Shown: positions 44,502 to 52,985, counted from the first letter of the stretch. The stretch: 64,000 nt of DNA from Burkholderia sp. OK233 (GCF_900230185.1 NZ_OCSR01000001.1:124001-188000), one strand, 5' to 3'. A program made the numbers and translations. The notes: generated from the sequence alone by a model not told the origin.

Positions 44502-45425
44502 ATGGACCTGAAGCAGCTTGAGGCATTCGTTCACGTCGCTGAACTCGGCAGCTTTACACGTGCCGCGATTACGCTGGACTCGAACCAGCCCGCCTTGAGT
44601 CGGCTGGTGCGGCATCTGGAAGTGGAATTGCGGCATACGCTGCTCGAGCGCACCGGCCGCGGCGTGACGTTGACGCCGGCCGGCCAACGGATGCTCGCGC
44701 ATGCGAAAGGTATCCTTCAGCAGGTGCAGCGCGCCTCGCAGGATCTGGACGAGTTACACGGCGCACCCGGTGGTCATTTCGGCATCGGCATTACCCCCAG
44801 CTTTGCCAGGGTCGCCACGCATGAACTCGTGCGTGGCTTTCGTTCCTCCTTTCCCGGGGCGACTATCTCGGTGGCGCAAGGCTTGTCCACCTATCTGATC
44901 GAATGGCTGATGATGGGCCGCATCGACGTCGCTGTCCTGTACGACACATTCGATACGCCGCTGATCGACAAGCGAACCATTTTTACTGAAGAACTGTTTC
45001 TGATCGGCCCGGACAGTGGCGATACACTCACAGAGGCAGTAGGCGAGTCCACAACAACGATCGCGCTGCGGGAAATCGTGCGCTACCCACTCATCATCCC
45101 TGGCCGCATGCACGCGATCAGACGGATGGTCGAGGCGGCTGCCGCGGAACAGGGCGTAAGATTGCGTATCGAGCTGGAGGTCGATGCAGTGACCTCGATT
45201 CTCGATCTGGTCAGCGAGGGTATCGGCTATGCGGTGCTATCGCTCAATGCGACTAGCAGCGATGCGCTCAAGCGGCGCTTCCAGGTGATCCGCATTACCG
45301 AGCCGACGCTCTTCAGCCGCCTTGCAATCGCAACCAGTAGCAAGCACACGCTGTCACAACTTGCCATCCAGGCGATCGCAATGCTCGAGTCGAAAATATT
45401 GCCGCTCTACGGCACCGCTGCCTGA
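44502..45425 (+). CDS. LysR-family regulator, probable activator of the ligI operon
   Basis: 307 residues. The helix-turn-helix MDLKQLEAFVHVAELGSFTRAA, QPALSRLVRHLEVEL and LLERTGRGVTLTPAGQRML occupies residues 1-65; the effector-binding domain follows (FGIGITPSFARVATHELV, LIIPGRMHAIRRMVE). It is divergent from ligI with a 131-base gap, the usual LysR arrangement for activating the neighbouring operon in response to a pathway compound. The effector is unknown; 2-pyrone-4,6-dicarboxylate or oxalomesaconate is plausible. Confidence 0.93.
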   Translation: MDLKQLEAFVHVAELGSFTRAAITLDSNQPALSRLVRHLEVELRHTLLERTGRGVTLTPAGQRMLAHAKGILQQVQRASQDLDELHGAPGGHFGIGITPSFARVATHELVRGFRSSFPGATISVAQGLSTYLIEWLMMGRIDVAVLYDTFDTPLIDKRTIFTEELFLIGPDSGDTLTEAVGESTTTIALREIVRYPLIIPGRMHAIRRMVEAAAAEQGVRLRIELEVDAVTSILDLVSEGIGYAVLSLNATSSDALKRRFQVIRITEPTLFSRLAIATSSKHTLSQLAIQAIAMLESKILPLYGTAA

Positions 45426-45427
45426 CC

Positions 45428-45680
45428 GTGCGCTTACTTCGCACGTCCGCTCTCCTGGCCAACCCGACATCCCCGATCGCCGAACTTCTCAACCTCGCCA
45501 AACTGGGTGTGTTCACAATCGTCGTCGAACACGGCAGCGCAAGCCGGGCAGCGGCGCTGCTCTTTCGCGCGCAATCAGCCGTGACGCGCTCCGTGCGGGA
45601 ACTCGAAGAAACGCTCGGCGGACGGCTGCTGGAACGCCGGCCATCGAGCATGCTGCCCACCTCGGTTGTGGGGTGGCTAT
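45428..45680 (+). pseudogene. LysR helix-turn-helix fragment
   Basis: Directly after the LysR stop, a frame opens with GTG and reads LAKLGVFTIVVEHGSASRAA, RAQSAVTRSVRELEETLGGRLLERRPSSM. This is the first about 75 residues of a LysR DNA-binding domain that then loses similarity. The next about 200 bases are unrelated debris, possibly part of a flavin oxidoreductase gene (VLAIATSTTNVIG). No effector domain follows, so it is a remnant. A more decayed copy of the same stretch occurs at 47101-47290. Confidence 0.75.
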
Positions 45681-45929
45681 TGGGCATCGATCGCGTGCTC
45701 GCGATCGCCACGTCGACGACCAACGTGATCGGCAACGCTCGCGCTGTCAAAATGGGAGGGCATGTTCGACCAGCAGAAACTCGACGCCTACGTGAGCGAC
45801 CGTCACGCGCCGTCAGCCGGACCGGTGACAGTCTGGGCGTCCGAACATCCGCGTTGAGGTCGCGACACAAATCACGGCGCTCCTTCACTTCATATTGTCA
45901 TTTTCCACCCTCACTCGCAGAGAATCAGC

Positions 45930-46829
45930 ATGGATCAGAATCGCACTCAGCCTACTGGCCGCATCGCAATTATCGGCTTCGGAGAAGTGGGGCCTATTTT
46001 CGGTCGCGCATTGACCGCAGCCGGCCATGAAGTGTCGATCTTCGACATCAAGCTGCAAGATGCGGCTACGCGCCCGACGATCATGCAGCGGGCCCACGAA
46101 TGCAAAGTTCACGTGGCCGACGATCTCCCTGCGGCACTGCGCGATGCGCAACTTATTTTCTCCGCAGTCACCGCGAGCCAGGCGGAAGCGGTCGCCACAG
46201 CTTCAGCGGAATATCTGACAAGCGGCCAGATCTTCCTCGACCTCAATTCGGTTTCGCCCGCCGTCAAACAACGCAACTGCCAACAGATCGAGCGCAATGG
46301 CGCCGACTACGTGGAAGCCGCGGTGATGGCGCCGGTTCCGCCGCAAGGCATACGGGTGCCGATGCTGTTGGGCGGCCGACTCGCTGTACAAACGGCAGAC
46401 CGTCTCAATGGTTTGGGGATGCGCACGGAAGCGGTGGCGCAGGAAGTCGGCCTCGCGTCAGCCATCAAGCTATGCCGCAGCATCATGATCAAGGGCATGG
46501 AGGCCCTATGCGTTCAGTCGATGCTGGCGGCCAAACAGTTCGACGTGGACGGCCGCGTGCTTGCGTCGCTCGCGGCAACGTTTCCGGGTGTAGGGTGGGA
46601 CAAGGGCTACGAAGCGTATCTGATCGGTCGCGTGGTCGAACACGGGCAACGGCGCGCCGAAGAGATGCGCGAAGCAGCGTTAATGCTAGACGGCTTAGGA
46701 ATGTCGAGTGCCCTCACAAATGCTATCGCCGACGTACAGGACCTGGCGACGCGTGCCGCACCGTTGGTCAAAGCACTGGATCCCAAGGGAAGCCTTCCGG
46801 AGTGGAGAAACCTGCTCGGGGTCGCCTGA
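45930..46829 (+). CDS. NAD(P)-binding 6-phosphogluconate dehydrogenase-like protein, DUF1932 C-terminus
   Basis: 299 residues. An N-terminal Rossmann domain (RIAIIGFGEVGPIFGRAL at 11-28) is followed by FSAVTASQA, LDLNSVSPAVKQ and YVEAAVMAPVPPQG of the beta-hydroxyacid dehydrogenase superfamily. The KLCRSIMIKGMEALCVQ helix and a DUF1932 domain form the C-terminal half. Relatives occur in aromatic-degradation clusters with unclear substrates. It is not LigC, which belongs to the GFO/IDH/MocA family. It is separated from the LysR gene by debris and transcribed in the same direction. Confidence 0.8.
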   Translation: MDQNRTQPTGRIAIIGFGEVGPIFGRALTAAGHEVSIFDIKLQDAATRPTIMQRAHECKVHVADDLPAALRDAQLIFSAVTASQAEAVATASAEYLTSGQIFLDLNSVSPAVKQRNCQQIERNGADYVEAAVMAPVPPQGIRVPMLLGGRLAVQTADRLNGLGMRTEAVAQEVGLASAIKLCRSIMIKGMEALCVQSMLAAKQFDVDGRVLASLAATFPGVGWDKGYEAYLIGRVVEHGQRRAEEMREAALMLDGLGMSSALTNAIADVQDLATRAAPLVKALDPKGSLPEWRNLLGVA

Positions 46830-47556
46830 ACCAATCCTGAAGTAGCAAGGCGAACCTGGCCCGTGAGGACAGACGGAAGTCGGTCACTTCATCCGTTTGC
46901 GCTAGGTGCCAAGGAAAACGCTGACTGAGGGACCGGTACGATGACCTTGCATAATTGTATGAACTGCAATCCAAAACAGCCGAACCTGCAATCCACGCTT
47001 TTTGGGCCAGCCTAAGCTGCAACCGACGGCGCGCACGAGCCCGGATTATTTGCAAGTGAGCCTGCATTCCATGGTCGCGGACCGGCAATGTCGCCTGACG
47101 CGGCGTTTGCGTTACCCGCCCGCTACCTTGGCCAACCCGGTAGTCCGACCCGGCCGCACTTCTCGATCTCGCTCGACCGTGCGTGATGGCGATTGACTTC
47201 GAAAATGGCAGCGCCAGCCGGACCGCTGTGCGGCTATTTGCACGCAGTCCGCACGTGCCGCGTTCGTTGCGGGAACTGGAGGAGGTTACTGAATACGGCT
47301 TGAACTGCCGGCAGAACTTGCGTCACCGCCGCGTTCATCTCGCAGACACGTCGCGTGTCCTGTCGAACCGCAGTGGGATGGCCATGTGAATCAGTTGATC
47401 CTGCCGAATGACCATCCGTAAAACCGGCGCCACGTTCGACCGTGCCGTCCTTCGCGAGCGCCTGATAGACCGGATGCTGTGAGCTCGTTGCACATGCATG
47501 ATTGGGTTGGATACGCAGCCTCGTCCCGATCGGAACCCGGTACGCTTCCGGCGGCA
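46830..47556. other. debris-filled stretch without an intact gene
   Basis: Between the dehydrogenase and the right repeat cluster there is no intact gene. A decayed LysR fragment lies at 47101-47290; the rest could not be assigned. Confidence 0.55.
47101..47290 (+). pseudogene. degraded second copy of the LysR N-terminal fragment
   Basis: The stretch parallels 45428-45620. A CTGGCCAACCCG-like start (here TTGGCCAACCCGG) and the segment encoding GSASRTAVRLFARSPHVPRSLRELEE correspond to GSASRAAALLFRAQSAVTRSVRELEE of the first copy, now with frame changes and lost codons. The two likely stem from an old duplication flanking the dehydrogenase gene. Confidence 0.6.
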
Positions 47557-47675
47557 GTTGACATGTTTAATTCGCGCACGGGAATCCATTGTCCAGCATG
47601 CCTGGACGTTATTTACGGATCGAGATCCCGTCCAGTTGACAACTTTAATTGCGCAAAGTTGACATCTTCAATGCG
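47557..47675. repeat. cluster of three transposase-site-like repeats, putative right end of Tn7-like element
   Basis: Copies occur at 47557-47574 (GTTGACATGTTTAATTCG), 47635-47653 (GTTGACAACTTTAATTGCG) and 47658-47675 (GTTGACATCTTCAATGCG). All point the opposite way from three of the four motifs at 27748-27874. Read inward, the outermost right copy is preceded by GTAGAACGC, as is the outermost left copy. No convincing target duplication was found. Confidence 0.65.
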
Positions 47676-48089
47676 TTCTACGCCCCTGCGACCAATGTGC
47701 TTCGCGCCAAAGTCGCCGATCTGCTTGAAGGCAGTGCGATTGACACCGGACTGGAACTCTTCGTCGATTCGGTGAGCATGCCCGGCTTCTGGCGCAAGAG
47801 TCCCGCCAGTTTCCGCACGATGGCGATCGACAACGCCGCTACGCTGCCGAAGCAGTTTCGCGATCCTTTGCCCGCGTACTCACGTGACGCAGCGCGTGAC
47901 GTGAAGTGCAGGACGTTGCTGATCGAGGGGGAAAAGAGCCCGCGCATGTTTCGCAACAACGTTGACAAGCTGGCAGATTGGATCGATTACGCAGACAAAC
48001 AAACCATTGAAGGCGCATCGCACGGGATGAACGTTGCGAAGCCGGGGGTGTTCAACCGGCTTGTCCATGCCTTCGTAAGTTCATGGTAG
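47649..48089 (+). pseudogene. 5'-truncated alpha/beta hydrolase
   Basis: From about 47676 the frame reads as the C-terminal half of an alpha/beta hydrolase: FVDSVSMPGFWRKSP, then RTLLIEGEKSPRMFRNNVDKLA with the acid region, and IEGASHGMNVAKPGVFNRLVHAFV bearing the catalytic His. The nucleophile elbow and N-terminal half are missing because the sequence upstream is the repeat cluster. The gene was probably cut by insertion of the putative Tn7-like element; its 5' half is not at the other end in this window. Confidence 0.75.
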
Positions 48090-48264
48090 TGCTGATCGTC
48101 CTGGTCGATCGCCTTCATAGAGGGGCGGCCGGGATTCGCAAGTGGGAAATTTTCGCCCGCACAAAGCATGGTCTGGAGAGAAACTCGCTGTCCCTGAATC
48201 TGGCTTTTTGACGGGTGATAATTCCTGACGCTCCCGAGGTTAGTGTCGAGCTACGATGTGTAGC

Positions 48265-48300
48265 ACTCCGCACGATCGTCAATTGTCGATCGCGCGGAGT
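48265..48300. terminator. long perfect-type hairpin downstream of the DUF4148 gene
   Basis: ACTCCGCACGATCG and CGATCGCGCGGAGT form 14-bp arms with one mismatch around a short TCAATTGT loop. It lies 11 bases beyond the stop of the minus-strand gene at 48311-48607. No T-run follows on either strand, so it may protect a 3' end or bind a protein rather than terminate by itself. Confidence 0.5.
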
Positions 48301-48310
48301 AACGCTAGAG

Positions 48311-48607
48311 TCAGCGGCGGGGAGGGGACGAAGCCGCGTCCTGATTGGCCGCTTTATGTTCCGCGCGGATCAGGTTCTGCGGATAATCCTGCGGATTGGC
48401 CTGCGGACCATAGCCGTTCTGCTCGAGTTTCCTGAGTTCGGCATTCTTGGCTTCCCGGGCCTGTTTGCTTTGTGCCTTTCTCGCTGCTTTGGCCTGTGCT
48501 TTCGTCACGGGCGCCGGCGTGCTCGCCGGCTGGTCCTGCGCGAATACCATTATCGGCAGCGAGGCTGCTAAAAGCGCTCCTACCCATACGGTTGACTTTA
48601 CCTGCAT
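48311..48607 (-). CDS. small exported DUF4148-type protein (98 aa)
   Basis: A signal peptide (STVWVGALLAASLPIMVFAQ) precedes a Lys/Ala/Gln-rich helical segment (KAQAKAARKAQSKQAREAKNAE) and the DUF4148-like L-x-x-L-E-x-x-G-Y pattern (LRKLEQNGY), then P-x-x-x-x-x-Y-P. Such small periplasmic proteins are numerous in Burkholderia and have no known function. AAGGAGACTGAG before ATG 48607 is a strong ribosome site. A related protein is encoded at 58968-59306. Confidence 0.75.
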   Translation of the reverse strand: MQVKSTVWVGALLAASLPIMVFAQDQPASTPAPVTKAQAKAARKAQSKQAREAKNAELRKLEQNGYGPQANPQDYPQNLIRAEHKAANQDAASSPPRR

Positions 48608-48815
48608 CTCAGTCTCCTTGATCGTGACGAATAGTGCTGTTTTGTCGCCAGTCCTTTAAGCCCCTCGATGTTGCAGAATGAACTCCGATGGGCGGACTGA
48701 CGCGCTGCAAAAATGAGTGGAACTGGTCAGGAACCGCTACGGGAGCCTTGAACGGACGGCGAGCCAGTCCAGATTGCTGCCGAACTGCTGCAGAGATTAC
48801 CGCTTCCGGTCGTCT

Positions 48816-49610
48816 TCAAGACTGCACCAGTGCGGCAGATACCACGTCGTTGCGAAGCATGCCGATTCCCTCGACTTCCACTTCGATCGTGTCACCAACC
48901 TTGATGGGGCCCACACCGGCCGGCGTTCCGGTCATGATCAGGTCACCAGGGAGTAGCGTCATGTATTTGCTGAGGTAAGCGATGATCTGCGGAACGCTGA
49001 AAACCAGGTCCGCAGTGTTTCCGTTCTGCCGCACTTCACCGTTCACGCGGGTAATGATGCTCAGACTGGAAGGATCAAGCGCCGTTTCAATGACCGGGCC
49101 AATCGGTGCGAACGTGTCGTAGCCTTTGCCAACCAGCAGGCAGCCAAACTCGCTTTCACGGCGCTGAAGGACCCGGTCACTCACGTCATTGCCGCACGTA
49201 TAACCGAGCACGTAGCTGAGCGCGTCTGCCTCTGCTACATGGCGCGCTTCCTTGCCGATCACGACAGTCAGTTCTCCTTCGAAATGGATATTCTGGCCTT
49301 CGGGCGGATAGACAATCGAATCACCGGGACCGATAACGGTCGTGCTCGGCTTCATGAAAAGCACCGGTATCGTGGGGCTTGTCTTGCCTACCTCCTGGGA
49401 GTGTGCGCGGTAGTTGTACCCGAGGCCGAATACTCTTGGCCGCTCGATTGGAGTCAACACCCGCACGGCCTCGAGACTGTCTACGTGGTCGCTAAGTTGC
49501 AGATCAAGTAGCGGCGAGCCAACCAGTCGCTCGATTCTTCCGTTTTCGCGAGCAATTCCGTAATAGGCGCAATCGTCGGCCAGGTACCGAATGATTTTCA
49601 TGGGTGCCAT
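48816..49610 (-). CDS. fumarylacetoacetate hydrolase family protein
   Basis: 264 residues. The catalytic domain begins RPRVFGLGYNYRAHSQEVG, then PVLFMKPSTTVIGPGD, metal ligands in HFEGELTVVIG, LGYTCGNDVSDRVLQ, KGYDTFAPIGPVI and GDLIMTGTPAGVG. FAH-family enzymes hydrolyse, isomerise or decarboxylate ring-cleavage products; next to an extradiol dioxygenase cluster this could be the HpcE-type or 4-oxalocrotonate-type step. ATG 49610 is the longest start; ATG 49601 (MKIIRYL) fits the family equally well. A GCTAACGTTAGC palindrome lies 21 bases upstream, so repression by the cognate regulator is likely. Confidence 0.9.
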   Translation of the reverse strand: MAPMKIIRYLADDCAYYGIARENGRIERLVGSPLLDLQLSDHVDSLEAVRVLTPIERPRVFGLGYNYRAHSQEVGKTSPTIPVLFMKPSTTVIGPGDSIVYPPEGQNIHFEGELTVVIGKEARHVAEADALSYVLGYTCGNDVSDRVLQRRESEFGCLLVGKGYDTFAPIGPVIETALDPSSLSIITRVNGEVRQNGNTADLVFSVPQIIAYLSKYMTLLPGDLIMTGTPAGVGPIKVGDTIEVEVEGIGMLRNDVVSAALVQS

Positions 49611-49630
49611 GCGTGTCGAAGTGGTAATGT

Positions 49631-49642
49631 GCTAACGTTAGC
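49631..49642. promoter_or_regulatory. palindromic operator GCTAACGTTAGC (site 1)
   Basis: A perfect 12-bp palindrome 21 bases upstream of the FAH-family start. The same palindrome occurs at 52986-52997 before the dioxygenase gene, and a one-mismatch form at 49718-49733. Such size and symmetry suit a TetR- or GntR-type repressor, which is not encoded nearby. Confidence 0.7.
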
Positions 49643-50316
49643 TCTCGATGGCAATCATGTCAATCCAAATTGTTGCTAGTGGATCTGTTGACATTGGAGT
49701 GTGATCGTTGCAGACTAATGCGAACGTTAGCATTTGATTGTGCCCAGACATGACGAATCGGTATTGGATATCAGGCGGCTTGCCATATAGCGTCCGGCGG
49801 ACGGCCTCGCTATTGAACTGGGCGAGGGGTGACGCGGCGTGACCGTTCATTTGTTCGTTGACTTTGGGTCGGGTTTGGCAGTCATGCGTGGAGCCTGTTC
49901 GCTGCTGCTTCATCTGCCGGACATTCGGGCCGTTCGTCTGGCGCCGCTTGACCTGCAAGGTTCTGCTGCCTTTCGCGACTATGTACTTGCGAATTTGCGC
50001 AACGGCGCGTGGCCGGTGCTGAGGCGGGTCAGATTGAGCGCGAGCCACCTGGGGCACGAGTCAGGCCGGTAGCGGTGGTCTGAGTTCTTGCGGGAGTCTT
50101 GACGATTGTTGTGATCGACTTGACGCGATACGCCCAGGCGTGAGCGTCCCGCTTGTGCGCCACCGTGCTCTTGGTTCGCGTTGTTGCTCGAGACGCATCA
50201 GAGGCGACGGGGTCGGTCGATCCGGGTGTCATATCAAGGCGGGGAAGCGCCGCTGGTCGCGGCGTCTGCAGGATCGAGGCGGTATCTTCGGATGAAAGCT
50301 TGAAACGGAGGCAACG
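49643..50316. other. intergenic region between divergent FAH and cupin genes
   Basis: About 670 bases without a gene I can support. It holds operator site 2 near the FAH side. The frames on both strands between 49,800 and 50,310 lack ribosome sites and family features. Confidence 0.45.
49718..49733. promoter_or_regulatory. palindromic operator, imperfect (site 2)
   Basis: ATGCGAACGTTAGCAT differs at one position from the full 16-bp symmetry ATGCTAACGTTAGCAT suggested by the other sites. It lies 76 bases outside site 1, so a pair of bound dimers over the same promoter region is possible. Confidence 0.55.
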
Positions 50317-50895
50317 ATGGAGAATCAATCGCAAATTGCCGGCGGACTGCCGGTCAGTATCCGGCGCGTGGTGACGGGCAACTTCCTGGACGGTTCCGCC
50401 AATGTGGCTCTGGATGGCGTGCCCCCACGCTCTGACGCGTTCCGGCACGTTCCGGGAATGGTGTCGCGTCTCGTCTGGGCGACGCCGGCGACCGCAGTGC
50501 TGCCGTTCGATGGGGTTGATCCCACAGAGGCTGTGCGCAGCATGGTCCCGGGTACTGGCGAAACCCGCTTCCTTGTCGTCACTTTTCCTCCAGAGAGTGT
50601 ATTTGCCTCGGCCGATTTTGATCCGCGCGCTGCCGCCGAAGAAAACGCAAAAATCAGCCCGGGACTGGCTGAACTCTTTGAGGCGGATGGAATGCACATG
50701 ACGCCCAGCATTGACTACGGAATCGTTCTCGATGGCGAGATCTGGCTGGAGCTCGACGACGGCCGCGTCACCCACCTCAGACAGCACGATCTCATCGTTC
50801 AGAACGGCACAAGACACGCGTGGAGGAACAGGAGTACGAAGACGGCAAGCGTCGCTTTCGTGCTAATCGGCGCGCAGCGCGTCGCGATCAGATAG
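50317..50895 (+). CDS. cupin-domain protein
   Basis: 192 residues. The C-terminal half is a small beta-barrel cupin: GMHMTPSIDYGIVLDGEIWLELDDGRVTHLRQHDLIVQNGTRHAWRNRS, with His, Asp and a second His in the metal-site positions. The N-terminal part (VSIRRVVTGNFLDGSANVALDG) is typical of cupin proteins in aromatic-degradation gene clusters, where roles are mostly unassigned. CGGAGG lies before ATG 50317. It opens a same-strand series of seven metabolic genes. Confidence 0.85.
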   Translation: MENQSQIAGGLPVSIRRVVTGNFLDGSANVALDGVPPRSDAFRHVPGMVSRLVWATPATAVLPFDGVDPTEAVRSMVPGTGETRFLVVTFPPESVFASADFDPRAAAEENAKISPGLAELFEADGMHMTPSIDYGIVLDGEIWLELDDGRVTHLRQHDLIVQNGTRHAWRNRSTKTASVAFVLIGAQRVAIR

Positions 50896-50992
50896 TGCCG
50901 GAGCGTGGCGGCCGAATGGGGCGCAATCTTTCCCCTAACGCGACGCCAGCTTCGATTTTTCAAGCAACCGGGTCAACGACTGGAGACTATTT

Positions 50993-52279
50993 ATGACCGA
51001 TACAACAATTGCCCGCGTGCACGGCCGTCGTGTATGGGATTCGCGCGGCCGCCCCACCGTGGAAGCGGAAGTGACACTCGCATGTGGCGCGACGGGCCGT
51101 GCGATTGCGCCTGCCGGCGCGTCAACGGGCAGCGGCGAAGCCCTGGATCTTCGTGACGGGGGCGCGTCTTTTGGCGGCCTGGACGTGAGGTGTGCCGTCG
51201 CTTCGGTCAACGGCGACATTGCGGATCTGCTTATCGGACGGGATGCTTTGCACCAGGCGGCAATCGACAAAGGCATGGTGGAGCTGGACGGTACCGCGAA
51301 CCGCGGGAGGCTGGGCGGTAACGCGCTCGTCGCAACCTCGATGGCGATCCTGCACGCTGCGGCCGCTGCTGAGCGTAAACCCATCTGGCAATATCTTGCC
51401 GGCGATCAGGCCGTACGCATCCCGCTTCCCGAAATCCAGATCTTCGGGGGCGGCGCCCATGCGTCGCGCCGGGTTGACGTTCAGGACTTCATGGTGATGT
51501 GCCCAGGGGCGCGCAGCTTCAGCGAGGCGCTGGACTGGAGCGCTGAGATTTACCGCGCAGCGGGCGCGCTGATGAAAAAGGCCGGCAAACTGCAGGGCGT
51601 TGCAGACGAGGGTGGTTACTGGCCCGCATTTGACTGCAACGAAGAGGCGCTCGATGCCGTGCTTGCTGCAATCGAAGACGCAGGCTTGCGTCCTGGCGCG
51701 GACGTCGGCATTTCGCTCGACATTGCAGCGTCCGAGTTTGGCCGCGACGGACACTATACCCTTGCACTGGACGGACACACCCTCGACACGGACGGAATGA
51801 TCAGGATGCTCGGGGGCTGGCTGGCCAACTATCCGATTCTTTCGATCGAGGATCCATTGACCGAGGACGATGCAACCGGATTCGGCGTTTTCACGCGCGA
51901 GTACGGGCACAAGTGCCAGATCATTGGCGACGACTTCCTGGTTACGAACGCTGACCGGGTCGCCGGCGCGGCCGCTGCCGGTCAGGCCAACGCGGTTCTG
52001 GTCAAGCCGAACCAGGCGGGGACGATCACCGAGGCACATGAGGCGCTCATCGCAGGCCAAAAGGCCGGATTCGGCACGATTGTCTCCGCACGTTCGGGTG
52101 AGACAGAAGACGTGACGATCGCTCATCTGAGCGTCGGCTGGAATGCTGGCCAGCTCAAGGTTGGCTCCTTTTCCCGCTCAGAGCGTATGGCGAAATGGAA
52201 TGAGGTGCTGAGAATCGAAGAGTCGCTCGGCGCGCAGGCCGTTTTCAGTGGCTGGTCCGCGTTGCCGTTTCATCGCTGA
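50993..52279 (+). CDS. enolase-like protein with altered active site
   Basis: 428 residues collinear with enolase: RVWDSRGRPTVEAEV, APAGASTGSGEALDLRD, FGGGAHASRRVDVQDFM, VADEGGYWP, DIAASEF, LSIEDPLTEDD, IIGDDFLVTN, VLVKPNQAGTITEA and VSARSGETEDVTIAHLSVG. Metal ligands and the Lys of VKPNQ are kept. Two usual residues differ: the Glu of QEFM is Asp (VQDFM) and the His of SHRSGETED is Ala (SARSG). Both contact substrate in glycolytic enolase, so a different 2-hydroxy-acid or enol substrate is likely. It sits among aromatic-pathway genes, not with pyrG or the rest of glycolysis. Confidence 0.85.
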   Translation: MTDTTIARVHGRRVWDSRGRPTVEAEVTLACGATGRAIAPAGASTGSGEALDLRDGGASFGGLDVRCAVASVNGDIADLLIGRDALHQAAIDKGMVELDGTANRGRLGGNALVATSMAILHAAAAAERKPIWQYLAGDQAVRIPLPEIQIFGGGAHASRRVDVQDFMVMCPGARSFSEALDWSAEIYRAAGALMKKAGKLQGVADEGGYWPAFDCNEEALDAVLAAIEDAGLRPGADVGISLDIAASEFGRDGHYTLALDGHTLDTDGMIRMLGGWLANYPILSIEDPLTEDDATGFGVFTREYGHKCQIIGDDFLVTNADRVAGAAAAGQANAVLVKPNQAGTITEAHEALIAGQKAGFGTIVSARSGETEDVTIAHLSVGWNAGQLKVGSFSRSERMAKWNEVLRIEESLGAQAVFSGWSALPFHR

Positions 52280-52352
52280 ACACCGTGGCACGTGCACTAC
52301 GGGAGCTCTCAAGAGGACCCGTCGTCTTAACGTCAAGAAAGAGGCATCGTTA

Positions 52353-52931
52353 ATGCCAGACCTGAGGCTGTTAGGGGTATCGGGAAGCCTGCGTCGGGAG
52401 TCAAACAACACAGCGTTGCTTCGCACGCTGCAGGATTCGATGCCGGCGGGCGTCGAAATGTCCGTAAAAATCCTGCACGGTATCCCGCTATACGACCAGG
52501 ACCTCGAAAATGGTGGCACGCCGCAGGCTGTTCGTGAATTCAGGGCTGAAATCGAGGCCAGTGACGGTCTCATAATCTGTTCTCCCGAATATAACTGCGG
52601 GATGCCGGGTGTTCTCAAGAACGCATTGGACTGGGCATCGCGCCCCTCATCCGCGTCTCCCATGAAGGGCAAGCCGGTATTGATCGTTACCAGTTCGCCG
52701 GCTTTCACCGGCGGCGTGCGGGCCCAGGCACAACTGCGAGAGGTGCTCACTGGAATGCTCGCACGGGTCATCGTCTGGCCGCAGGTCGTTATCGCAGGGG
52801 TGCACGGAAAGGTTCAGAACGGGCGTCTCGCAGACGAGGCGACTCTGCAGTTTCTGCGCGACGCCGTGGGCGGTCTTGCCGCGGAAATCTCCCTGTTGCC
52901 TCGCAGCTTGCCTGCTAGCGTGCGAACGTAA
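52353..52931 (+). CDS. NADPH-dependent FMN reductase family protein
   Basis: 192 residues from MPDLRLLGVSGSLRRESNNTALLR, which has the flavin-phosphate loop of this flavodoxin-like family (GSLRRESNN). It is followed by IPLYDQDLENG, the second signature CSPEYNCGMPGVLKNALDWASRP, and PVLIVTSSPAFTGGVRAQAQLR. It reduces flavins or quinones using NAD(P)H. In this cluster it might serve a flavin-dependent oxygenase or protect against quinones. ATG 52353 has AGAAAGAGG upstream; a longer frame from 52248 overlaps the enolase gene and lacks family match. Confidence 0.9.
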   Translation: MPDLRLLGVSGSLRRESNNTALLRTLQDSMPAGVEMSVKILHGIPLYDQDLENGGTPQAVREFRAEIEASDGLIICSPEYNCGMPGVLKNALDWASRPSSASPMKGKPVLIVTSSPAFTGGVRAQAQLREVLTGMLARVIVWPQVVIAGVHGKVQNGRLADEATLQFLRDAVGGLAAEISLLPRSLPASVRT

Positions 52932-52985
52932 GCATTATTATGGCTCATCCTGATTGACAAGGTTTCATTTCAATCATAGTCTGAT

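Noticed and set aside
45930..46829. LigC (carboxy-hydroxymuconate semialdehyde dehydrogenase)
   Set aside because: The Rossmann motif and C-terminal DUF1932 place it in the beta-hydroxyacid dehydrogenase superfamily, whereas LigC is a GFO/IDH/MocA protein.
50029..50817. Minus-strand 262-residue frame as a possible regulator of the cupin cluster
   Set aside because: It runs through the cupin gene on the opposite strand and has no helix-turn-helix or ligand-domain pattern.
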